Positions 8,679-16,479 of a stretch of DNA of 64,000 bases are shown piece by piece. The translations under genes and the position numbers were made by a program. Source of the DNA: Flavobacterium branchiicola (GTDB taxonomy: Bacteria > Bacteroidota > Bacteroidia > Flavobacteriales > Flavobacteriaceae); assembly GCF_018383905.1 (NCBI RefSeq), contig NZ_JAGYWA010000003.1, positions 150,931-214,930 on the forward strand, read 5' to 3'. The notes under the pieces are model-generated. The model did not search any database and was not told where the DNA came from. It saw nothing but the letters and a program-made list of their open reading frames with translations. The stretch's first letter is position 1; each line of letters opens with the position of its first letter.

Positions 8679-9647
8679 CTATAAATCTAATAAATAGGCA
8701 AAAATTAACGGTGCAACAATTGTAGCATCCGATTCTATAATAAATTTAGGGGTTTTAATGTCTAATTTACCCCAAGTGATTTTCTCGTTTGGAACAGCTC
8801 CTGAATATGAACCGTAACTAGTTGTTGAATCTGAAATTTGGCAGAAATAACTCCAGAAAGGAACATCATGCATTTCCATATCCTGGTATAACATTGGTAC
8901 AACACAGATAGGGAAATCTCCTGCAATACCACCACCAATTTGGAAGAAACCAATTCCGTTTTGACTGTTTTTTGAATACCAATCTGCAAGGAAAGTCATA
9001 TATTCAATACCAGATTTCATTGTAGAAGCTTTCAATTCTCCTTTAATTACGTATGATGCGAAAATATTTCCCATTGTACTGTCTTCCCATCCAGGAACAA
9101 TAATTGGAAGATTTTTTTCGGCAGCGGCATACATCCAGCTGTCTTTTAAGTCAATTTCGTAGTATTCTTCTAAAACACCGGATAATAACATTTTGTACAT
9201 GAATTCATGTGGAAAATATCTTTCTCCTTTATCATCAGCATCTTTCCAGATTTTGTAGATATGCTTTTGTAAACGTCTAAATGCTTCATGTTCAGGGATA
9301 CAAGTATCTGTAACACGGTTTAGTCCTCTTTCAAGTAAAGCCCATTCGTCTTCTGGTGTCAAATCACGGTAGTTAGGAACTCTCTCGTAGTGAGAGTGCG
9401 CTACTAAATTCATGATATCTTCTTCTAGATTGGCTCCAGTACATGAAATAATTTGTACTTTATCTTGTCTAATTATTTCCGCAAAAATTTTACCAATTTC
9501 TGCAGTACTCATCGCTCCAGCCATACTTACCAACATTTTTGAGCCATTGGCTAATTGTTGTTCGTATTCTTTGGCTGCATCTACTAACGAAGCAGAATTA
9601 AAGTGTAAATAATGTTTTTCAATAAACTGACTGATTGGTCCTTTCAT
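8679..9647 (-). CDS. Deoxyhypusine-synthase-like protein
   Basis: This 322-residue protein belongs to the deoxyhypusine synthase family, NAD-dependent enzymes that move the aminobutyl group of spermidine. The catalytic lysine region is intact: PNEKITWGK (286-294), with K294 matching the lysine that forms the imine with the substrate and E288 the preceding acidic residue. The GGG segment near 238-240 and the SCTGANLEED segment also fit. Bacteria lack eIF5A, the normal protein acceptor, so a small-molecule polyamine acceptor is more plausible. It lies between a decarboxylase of arginine type and the acidic protein, which supports a polyamine role. The true product is unknown. Confidence 0.85.
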   Translation of the reverse strand: MKGPISQFIEKHYLHFNSASLVDAAKEYEQQLANGSKMLVSMAGAMSTAEIGKIFAEIIRQDKVQIISCTGANLEEDIMNLVAHSHYERVPNYRDLTPEDEWALLERGLNRVTDTCIPEHEAFRRLQKHIYKIWKDADDKGERYFPHEFMYKMLLSGVLEEYYEIDLKDSWMYAAAEKNLPIIVPGWEDSTMGNIFASYVIKGELKASTMKSGIEYMTFLADWYSKNSQNGIGFFQIGGGIAGDFPICVVPMLYQDMEMHDVPFWSYFCQISDSTTSYGSYSGAVPNEKITWGKLDIKTPKFIIESDATIVAPLIFAYLLDL

Positions 9648-9757
9648 TTCCTTTGTTTTTTTATTTTTTTTTGAATTAAAAGCTTTTAACCTTTTTTAAC
9701 TGATACTGCAAATTAATAATTTTTCTAGAAATTAACATTTATTTTGCAGTTTTATTT

Positions 9758-11161
9758 TTACATTTTTTTCTTGTAACCTAAAATCTTCAACACATCATCA
9801 GAAGTTTGTTGTTCTGAGAAAACTTCTGTTGCTAAAATTCCATTTTCATCACGGTCAATTAGAATATGTTTAGGCTGCGGAATCAAACAGTGGTGTAAAC
9901 CTCCGTAACCTCCAATAGTTTCCTGATACGCACCAGTATTAAAGAAACCAATATAAAGTGGCTTTTCTTTGTTGTATTTAGGCAAATAAATCGCATTCAT
10001 ATTTTGTTCTGAATTGTAATAGTCGTCACTATCACAAGTAAGTCCTCCTAATAAAACCCACTCGTATGTGTCATTCCAGCGATTAATTGCCAGCATAATA
10101 AAACGTTTGTTTATAGCCCATGTATCTGGCAAAGTGGTAATAAAAGATGAATCGATCATATTCCATTTCTCTCTGTCATTTTGTTGTTTTTGATACAAAA
10201 TCTGATAGATGGCGCCACCGCTTTCTCCAACTGTAAATGAACCAAATTCTGTAAAAATGTTCGGAACATCTACTTCTGCTTCATCACAAGCTATTTTAAT
10301 CTGATTGATAATTTCATCAATCATATATTGATAATCGTACTCAAAAGCAAGTGAGTTTTTAATTGGGAAACCACCTCCAATGTTCAATCCATCAAGAGTA
10401 GGGCATTCCTTTTTTAATGCAATGTATACTTTAATACATTTTACAAGCTCATTCCAATAGTATGATGTATCGTTGATTCCGGTATTGATAAAAAAGTGAA
10501 GCATTTTAAGCTCTAATTTATCGTTTTCCTGAATTTGTTTTTTGTAAAACGAAACTATGTTTTTGTATCCAATTCCTAATCTTGAAGTATAAAACTCAAA
10601 TTTAGGCTCTTCTTCGGCAGCAATACGGATTCCAATTTTGAATTTTCCTTTAATTTCTGACTGAAGTAAATCTAATTCTTCATAATTATCAATAATCGGA
10701 ATAGTATTTTTATGTCCGTTATTGATTAATCGTGCAATATTATTAATGTATTCATCTCTTTTAAAACCATTACAAATTACATAAGTACTTTTGTTGATTT
10801 TACCATTTTCTAATAAATTCTCCACAATATTAACATCAAATGCTGATGATGTTTCTATGTGAATGTTATTCTTGAAAGCCTCATTCATAATATATTCAAA
10901 ATGAGAACTTTTTGTACAATAGCAATAGTAATATTTTGCTTCGTACTTGTTTTTTTCCATTGATTTTCTGAACCAGGATTTCGCCTTATTGATGTTTTCA
11001 GAAATCTGGGGCAAATAAGTAAACTTTAAAGGTGTACCATATTGTTCAACCAATTTCATTAAATCGATATTATGAAATTGAAGATTGTCTTTATTAAGTT
11101 TAAATTCCTCTTGTGGAAAGTAATATGTTTGATTAATTAGATCAGAATATTTTGTATTCAT
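9758..11161 (-). CDS. speA: PLP-dependent (arginine) decarboxylase, fold type III
   Basis: This is a 467-residue alanine-racemase-fold decarboxylase of the Orn/DAP/Arg group. The PLP lysine is probably K84 in CYCTKSSH. The glycine-rich phosphate-binding loop is NIGGGFP, the EFGSFTVGESGG segment follows, and the C-terminal active-site parts are GGLTCDSDD and FFNTGAYQE. Family knowledge and the neighbouring deoxyhypusine-synthase-like gene favour arginine as substrate and agmatine as product, but ornithine or carboxynorspermidine cannot be excluded from sequence alone. It is shorter than the roughly 630-residue classical SpeA. No agmatinase gene lies in the operon. An approximately 240-nt leader precedes it. 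Confidence 0.8.
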   Translation of the reverse strand: MNTKYSDLINQTYYFPQEEFKLNKDNLQFHNIDLMKLVEQYGTPLKFTYLPQISENINKAKSWFRKSMEKNKYEAKYYYCYCTKSSHFEYIMNEAFKNNIHIETSSAFDVNIVENLLENGKINKSTYVICNGFKRDEYINNIARLINNGHKNTIPIIDNYEELDLLQSEIKGKFKIGIRIAAEEEPKFEFYTSRLGIGYKNIVSFYKKQIQENDKLELKMLHFFINTGINDTSYYWNELVKCIKVYIALKKECPTLDGLNIGGGFPIKNSLAFEYDYQYMIDEIINQIKIACDEAEVDVPNIFTEFGSFTVGESGGAIYQILYQKQQNDREKWNMIDSSFITTLPDTWAINKRFIMLAINRWNDTYEWVLLGGLTCDSDDYYNSEQNMNAIYLPKYNKEKPLYIGFFNTGAYQETIGGYGGLHHCLIPQPKHILIDRDENGILATEVFSEQQTSDDVLKILGYKKKM

Positions 11162-11223
11162 TTATATTTAAATATTTTTATTTGTAATTTTTATTTTTAG
11201 TGATTTGGCGCTAAAACTAAAAT

Positions 11224-11403
11224 TCAAACTCTAATATTCGCAAATATAATTTGCAGTTTTTCGTGTTCTGCTTTTGAGCATTGGAAAACATCAAAACAGA
11301 ACGGACTTTTACTATTATAAAAACGGTTCAACATTCTAAGTAAAGAACTGTTGAGACGGTTTCTATAAGAACTAAATTGTCTTTGTTTATTGTTTGTTTT
11401 CAT
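11224..11403 (-). CDS. Possible 59-codon small ORF in the decarboxylase leader
   Basis: An ATG at 11401-11403 opens 59 codons (starts MKTNNKQRQFSSYRNRLN, ends IIFANIRV) and stops at 11224-11226, 62 bases before the decarboxylase start. It is basic at the N-terminus and matches no family I know. Its start codon almost coincides with the transcription start predicted from the promoter at 11409, so it would be leaderless. It might be a regulatory leader peptide, a small protein, or a chance ORF in a structured leader. Confidence 0.3.
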   Translation of the reverse strand: MKTNNKQRQFSSYRNRLNSSLLRMLNRFYNSKSPFCFDVFQCSKAEHEKLQIIFANIRV

Positions 11404-11408
11404 TGTGG

Positions 11409-11440
11409 CAAATGTAAAAAATAATATATACCTAAAGCAA
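11409..11440 (-). promoter_or_regulatory. Promoter of the polyamine-related operon
   Basis: On the minus strand TTG (11438-11440) is followed after 21 bases by TACATTTG (11409-11416), a full match to the Bacteroidota consensus. Transcription would start near 11402 and give a leader of about 240 nt before the decarboxylase ATG at 11161. A second perfect TATATTTG lies at 11241-11248 without a clear -33 element. Confidence 0.6.
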
Positions 11441-11460
11441 TGCTTTTGATTAAAAAAAGT

Positions 11461-12528
11461 TTAAGATTTATAATCCTGAAACGCGTCTAGAATCAATTTA
11501 TTTTCAACAGATTGGTTAATTTTAATTTTCCCGATTCCTTCAATAAGGGCAAACTGAATTAAACCATACTCATTTTTTTTGTCGTGAATAAGAAGTTCAA
11601 GTATCGGATCAATGTCATTTTCTTCGATTTTTACATCGTCATAAATGCTTTTAATAGCCGTTTTAATCTCTGTATATTCTTCTGAAGATATTAAATTTTT
11701 ATGCAATGAAATGTAACTTTCCAAAATCATTCCAATAGCAATCGCTTCACCATGCAGCAAAGTTGTTTTGGTTTCACTTTCTAAAAAGTATCCTTCTATG
11801 GCATGTCCTAAGGTATGTCCGAAATTCAATGCTTTTCTAATATTCTTTTCTGTTGGATCCTGAATTACGATTTCGTTCTTTATTTCGACCGAACGGTAAA
11901 TCAATTCATCCAAAAAGGTATAATCAATTGCATTTAGATTTAAAAACTGTTTCCAATAAGCGGCATCATATATAAGTCCGTGTTTTAGCATTTCTGCCAG
12001 TCCCGATCTCATTTCGCTTTGTGGTAATGTTTCCAGGTATTGTGTATTGATCAAAACCATTTGCGGAACATTGATTACTCCGATTTGATTTTTAAGATTT
12101 CCCAGATCAACTCCGGTTTTTCCTCCAACAGAAGCGTCAACCATAGATAATAGGGTAGTAGGTATATTGATAAAATCCATTCCTCTTTTGAAAGTCGAAG
12201 CCACAAAACCTCCCAAATCTGTAACAACACCGCCACCAAGATTAATCACAAGCGATTTTCTGTCGGCACCAAGTTCAGTAAGTACGTTCCAGATCTGAAT
12301 ACAGGTTTCTATATTTTTATTTGCTTCACCAGCTTCAAATTCTATAATTTCGATATTTAAATCCGTTTCAAGTAAAGGCAAGAACTTAGGTAAGCAATAC
12401 TCATTTGTATCATTATCTACAATAATAAATAATTTAGAGTATTTTGTATCTCTTAAATGTTTGTTTAATGCTTCGTAAGCATTTTGGTTAAAATGTACGA
12501 AATAATTATTGGCTTGAATAGATTGCAT
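11461..12528 (-). CDS. aroB: 3-dehydroquinate synthase
   Basis: This enzyme converts DAHP to 3-dehydroquinate, the second step of the shikimate pathway. The NAD-binding part includes GGGVVTDLGGF and the long TTLLSMVDASVGGKTGVDL segment. Metal ligands are the glutamate of GLAEMLKHG and the histidines of FGHTLGHAIEG. I chose the ATG at 12528 (MQSIQANNYFVHF). The nine-codon upstream extension starts with TTG and overlaps a perfect TATTTTTG promoter element (12553-12560). That gives a 355-residue protein, normal for AroB. It is likely monocistronic, though the small gap to the decarboxylase promoter leaves read-through possible. Confidence 0.95.
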   Translation of the reverse strand: MQSIQANNYFVHFNQNAYEALNKHLRDTKYSKLFIIVDNDTNEYCLPKFLPLLETDLNIEIIEFEAGEANKNIETCIQIWNVLTELGADRKSLVINLGGGVVTDLGGFVASTFKRGMDFINIPTTLLSMVDASVGGKTGVDLGNLKNQIGVINVPQMVLINTQYLETLPQSEMRSGLAEMLKHGLIYDAAYWKQFLNLNAIDYTFLDELIYRSVEIKNEIVIQDPTEKNIRKALNFGHTLGHAIEGYFLESETKTTLLHGEAIAIGMILESYISLHKNLISSEEYTEIKTAIKSIYDDVKIEENDIDPILELLIHDKKNEYGLIQFALIEGIGKIKINQSVENKLILDAFQDYKS

Positions 12529-12618
12529 AGTTCTTTTAGTTAATTGAAAGCACAAAAATAAGGCATTTTTAACTAAAAAATATTCTAAATCTCTCTATTA
12601 TTGTTTAAAAAATCAATG

Positions 12619-12668
12619 CAAAAAGGGATCTGATAAAGAATTTTCTTTCTTATCAGATCCCTTTTTAT
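12619..12668 (-). terminator. Strong terminator of the O-antigen-ligase-like gene
   Basis: GGGATCTGATAA and TTATCAGATCCC form a long stem around a short A/T loop, flanked by A and T runs so that it can work in both directions. It follows the stop codon at 12680 by about 11 bases. Confidence 0.88.
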
Positions 12669-12679
12669 TAATCAAAGTT

Positions 12680-14968
12680 CTATTTGCAGTTTTGAATGAG
12701 TTGTTGCTTTGCGTCCGGAAAGTTTTTGGAGTTGGAAATCTCATAATATTTGCAGGCATTTACTTTATCTTTTAGATAGAGATAACAGTTTGCGATAAAA
12801 AATTCTGTTCTTCCGTTGTTAAATTCTCTAAGCTCTAATGCCTTCAAGAAATAATTTGCAGATTGCTTATAATCTCCTGCGTTATAATAAAAAAAGCCTA
12901 GATACTGCATGATATCCGCATTTTTGGGATCAGCTTTAAGGGCTTTATTGTAAAATTCTAATGCTTTTTCTTTGTTCTTTGCATTTAAGAAAGCTTGAGC
13001 TTTACCAATATACTCCACAGATATTATGTTGCTTTTTTTCTCCAAAAGCGTACTATCATTAGGAAATTGCTTTATTCCTTTATCTAAAAAATTAAGAAGT
13101 TTGTTGTTATCGTAATTGGCATTTTTAAGTTCGGTGGCCGCCAGATCCCACGCCTGCGGAATATTTCTGTATTTTGTAAACAGACGATGCTCTTTGAAAA
13201 TCTCTGTTGTATCGTTTTTTGCTCGTGCAAACTGAAGCGACATCGTATAAAAATTAATATTTCTCGGACGCATATAAAAAGCTTGTTTACCGTAAACAAA
13301 AGCACTGTCTATATTGCCTTTTTTATTAGCAATAAGCATTTTATAAAAAAGAATTCTTCCAAAATAGGGGTTTATCTTATCTGCTTTTGTCAAGTATTTT
13401 AAAGACTGATCCATCTTATTTTCATTGTAGTAATAAATAGCCGCGTATTCATAAAAAGATTCGGCTGTTGTAAGCGTGTTCTTGAATTTTGGAATACTGT
13501 TAATTACTTCATCACCTGTAAGCACAGCATTCTTATATCCATTGCCATCGTCTTTTTTGATTAAATATTCTAAACCAGACGCTTTGTATCCTAAAAAGGC
13601 AAAATAAATTGTTCCAGCACTTACTATTGCAAAAAGCCAATAGAAGTTATTTTTTATCAATTTCTCATCGCTGTTCTTTGTAGGGGCTACATTAATTATA
13701 GTAAAGATTATAATGATGCATAAAAAAATCAACATCGTAGCTCTAAACATCGGGAAGTTTAATAGCGCATCCATTCCGTAAACTACAGTAGCCATCAAGG
13801 TTAGCATGGCGAGAGACTGAATTTCTCTATCTTCAGATTTGAAAAATCTTTTTGCATTAATGAAAACAATCATTATAAACATGGCAATGTAAATAAATCC
13901 ATTTACAAAACCAGTTTCTGCCATTAGTTCAAGAAAATCATTGTGCGTATGAAGCGAAATAGTTGAATTGTCATTTTGCTCTTTTTCGTAGGGAATAGAT
14001 TCTATTTTATAATTGCCTAAACCAACACCTGTCAAAGGTTTTGTTTTAGCCAGCTCAAAGGTATTTTGCCAGGTAACCAAACGAGCATTTGCAGAGGCGT
14101 CACTAGTATTAATCTGCTCAAGCCTTCCCGCTACCGAAACATATCGGCTATTTTCTGTTTTTTTAAATATTGAACTGCTTATTCCTAATGCAATTATAAC
14201 AGGAATAATTAAGCCTGCTACTTTTAGAAGAGTTGCTTTATTAAATGAATTGATTTTTAAATTATAAACTATAAAAAGCACATATACTAAAATCGTACTC
14301 AGAATCGCAGTTCTGGCAGCAGTTAAAAGAATGGTAGTTGTAACAAGGAGTAGGGTAATAAATAAAAAGATTCTCTTTTTTCTTAGATAATGCGTGAAAC
14401 CTAGTAGTAAAAATGGAATTTTTATGGTTAAACTCGCAGCCAAAATATTGATATTTCCTGTTCTTACGGCCAAATCTGAAAGAGCAACGGAAATAGAGAC
14501 TTTATCAAAATTCCTTTTAAAATTGTATAGTTCGATAACTGATTGTAGAAATGCGACTATACATATAATTAAAATAATCTTAGGGATAAGATGAAGTCTG
14601 TTTTTTAAGAGCATCGTAAAATTAACTAACAAACAGAATGCAATTATAAGCTCTGTCAATTTTTCTATTGCCAACGTTGTGTTGATTGCTGTTATAATTG
14701 ACAAGCCACATAAAATTACAAAAGTGCTAAAAAGCCAAAATACAGATGATTTTTTAAACGTTGTTATAATATCAGAACTTATAAATTTCGCTTTAAAAGA
14801 TATATATAAAGCAATGATGAAATTTAATCCTGCTAAATAGAAGAACTGAGAGTAAATAATATCTTCACTTTCACTGCGTGGTATAAAATCAATTAAGAAG
14901 AGCGCCACAACAAATAAGATGACAATGTTGTCTGCAATGCTTTCAAGGTTTTTACTAATACTTTTCAT
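12680..14968 (-). CDS. O-antigen ligase/polymerase-like membrane protein with TPR tail
   Basis: This 762-residue protein has two parts. The first 450 residues or so hold about ten to twelve hydrophobic segments of the Wzy/WaaL (O-antigen_lig) type, with the characteristic region GVGLGNYKIESIP...HTHNDFLELMAETG, where the histidines and the arginines before it are expected to act. The last 270 residues hold TPR repeats, such as LKYLTKADKINPYFGRILFY and ALEFYNKALKADPKNADI. Such proteins polymerise or ligate surface polysaccharide at the periplasmic side. The ATG at 14968 (MKSISKN) is preferred to a TTG 12 codons upstream. No other polysaccharide genes adjoin it, so its substrate is unknown. It lies between aroB and proline dehydrogenase. 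Confidence 0.85.
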   Translation of the reverse strand: MKSISKNLESIADNIVILFVVALFLIDFIPRSESEDIIYSQFFYLAGLNFIIALYISFKAKFISSDIITTFKKSSVFWLFSTFVILCGLSIITAINTTLAIEKLTELIIAFCLLVNFTMLLKNRLHLIPKIILIICIVAFLQSVIELYNFKRNFDKVSISVALSDLAVRTGNINILAASLTIKIPFLLLGFTHYLRKKRIFLFITLLLVTTTILLTAARTAILSTILVYVLFIVYNLKINSFNKATLLKVAGLIIPVIIALGISSSIFKKTENSRYVSVAGRLEQINTSDASANARLVTWQNTFELAKTKPLTGVGLGNYKIESIPYEKEQNDNSTISLHTHNDFLELMAETGFVNGFIYIAMFIMIVFINAKRFFKSEDREIQSLAMLTLMATVVYGMDALLNFPMFRATMLIFLCIIIIFTIINVAPTKNSDEKLIKNNFYWLFAIVSAGTIYFAFLGYKASGLEYLIKKDDGNGYKNAVLTGDEVINSIPKFKNTLTTAESFYEYAAIYYYNENKMDQSLKYLTKADKINPYFGRILFYKMLIANKKGNIDSAFVYGKQAFYMRPRNINFYTMSLQFARAKNDTTEIFKEHRLFTKYRNIPQAWDLAATELKNANYDNNKLLNFLDKGIKQFPNDSTLLEKKSNIISVEYIGKAQAFLNAKNKEKALEFYNKALKADPKNADIMQYLGFFYYNAGDYKQSANYFLKALELREFNNGRTEFFIANCYLYLKDKVNACKYYEISNSKNFPDAKQQLIQNCK

Positions 14969-15140
14969 ACTTGAATCGATTATTATTTTTGCAAAAGTAA
15001 TCAAAAAAAAGAAGTAAAATCTTACTTTTGTTAAAAAAAATAATTCAACCTGTCGTTGGATTGATAAAATGAAAAAATATCATATCATTTAGTGAAAAAT
15101 ATTCAAAACACTCTATATATTTGCATAAAAAATAAATTTA

Positions 15141-16310
15141 ATGGAAAAGATATTCGATAACACACAAGTTGCATTCTCCCTAAAGAGTGATACGGAACTT
15201 GATAGAGCTTATTTTCTTTTCAAAATGATTGACAGTGAGCCTTTAGTAAGAATAGGGACTGCTGTAACTAATTTTGCAATTAAAGCTCATTTACCAGTAG
15301 AAGGATTAATACGAGCAACTGTTTTTGACCATTTTTGTGGTGGTGTCAACGAAAACGACTGCCTTTCTGTAGTTGACAAAATGTTTACTAAAGGTGTATC
15401 GTCTGTTTTAGATTATTCAGTTGAAGGAAAAGAGGAAGAAGAGCAATTTGATGCAGCTTTGGAAATGACATTGAGAACAGTGGAATTTGCAAAAGAAAGA
15501 CTCGCTATTCCGTTTGCTGTTTTTAAACCAACTGGTTTGGGTCGATTTGAGTTGTATGAAAAATTAGGAGAAAAACAAACTTTGTCTCCAACAGAACAAG
15601 CAGAATGGGATAGAGTAGTAGCTCGTTTTGATAAAATTTGTAGTGAAGCGCATAAAAAAGATGTTGCCTTATTAATTGATGGTGAAGAAAGCTGGATGCA
15701 GGATGCTGCAGATGATTTGGTTACCGAAATGATGCGTAAATACAATAAAGAGAAAGCAATCGTATTTAATACGTTGCAAATGTACCGTTGGGATCGTTTG
15801 GATTATTTAAAAAAATTGCATGAAGTAGCTAAAGCTGAAGGATTCTATATTGGAATGAAATTAGTTCGTGGTGCTTATATGGAAAAAGAAAACAAAAGAG
15901 CGGAAGAAAAAGGATATGTTTCTCCAATCTGTGTTTCTAAAGAAGCAACAGACGTAAACTACGATGCTGCTGTACATTATATGTTAGAGCATTTAGAAAG
16001 AATGTCCATTTTTGCTGGAACTCACAACGAATTGAGTTCATACAAATTAATGGAAATGATGGCTGAAAAAGGTATCGCAAAAAATGATAACAAAATTTGG
16101 TTCGGGCAATTATACGGAATGAGTGATAACATTAGTTATAACTTAGCTGAAAATGGATATAATGTTGCAAAATACCTTCCGTTTGGTCCTGTAAAAGATG
16201 TTATGCCATACTTAATTCGTCGTGCAGAAGAAAATACTTCGGTAGCCGGACAAACAAGCCGCGAATTATCTATGATTAAAGCAGAACGTAAAAGAAGAAA
16301 AGGGAAATAG
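15141..16310 (+). CDS. Proline dehydrogenase
   Basis: This 389-residue FAD enzyme oxidises proline to pyrroline-5-carboxylate, feeding electrons to quinones. The family motifs are MKLVRGAYMEKE (flavin and substrate region) and the C-terminal KYLPFGPVKDVMPYLIRR-AEEN, whose paired arginines bind the proline carboxylate. It is the stand-alone form, without the P5C dehydrogenase half of PutA. A perfect TATATTTG element lies at 15116-15123, 17 bases before the ATG, with no good -33 box. A bidirectional hairpin terminator follows at 16351. Confidence 0.95.
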   Translation: MEKIFDNTQVAFSLKSDTELDRAYFLFKMIDSEPLVRIGTAVTNFAIKAHLPVEGLIRATVFDHFCGGVNENDCLSVVDKMFTKGVSSVLDYSVEGKEEEEQFDAALEMTLRTVEFAKERLAIPFAVFKPTGLGRFELYEKLGEKQTLSPTEQAEWDRVVARFDKICSEAHKKDVALLIDGEESWMQDAADDLVTEMMRKYNKEKAIVFNTLQMYRWDRLDYLKKLHEVAKAEGFYIGMKLVRGAYMEKENKRAEEKGYVSPICVSKEATDVNYDAAVHYMLEHLERMSIFAGTHNELSSYKLMEMMAEKGIAKNDNKIWFGQLYGMSDNISYNLAENGYNVAKYLPFGPVKDVMPYLIRRAEENTSVAGQTSRELSMIKAERKRRKGK

Positions 16311-16350
16311 TGTTCAGTACACAGTTTCTTAGTATTCAATTTATACATAT

Positions 16351-16383
16351 AAAAAACTCCAATCTTTTGATTGGAGTTTTTTT
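16351..16383 (+). terminator. Terminator after proline dehydrogenase
   Basis: AAAAAACTCCAATC and GATTGGAGTTTTTT pair perfectly around a TTTT loop, followed by a T run. It would also work for the convergent ABC transporter gene. Confidence 0.9.
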
Positions 16384-16397
16384 GTTACGTAAAAATT

Positions 16398-16430
16398 AAA
16401 CCCGACAGGTTTTAAAAACCTGTCGGGTTT
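16398..16430. repeat. 33-nt dispersed palindrome (copy 2)
   Basis: A perfect 16+1+16 palindrome with arm AAACCCGACAGGTTTT, identical to the copy at 53391-53423. It lies between the convergent proline dehydrogenase and ABC exporter genes, just after a conventional terminator, so it is not needed for termination. Short AAATTGGAATTTAA words follow up to 16478. Confidence 0.9.
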
Positions 16431-16479
16431 GAAATAAAGTTTTTAATTGAAATTTGGAATTTAAAAAATTGGAATTTAA

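Noticed and set aside
11241..11248. Perfect TATATTTG on the minus strand inside the decarboxylase leader taken as the main promoter
   Set aside because: No -33 element stands at the right distance, whereas the element at 11409 has one.
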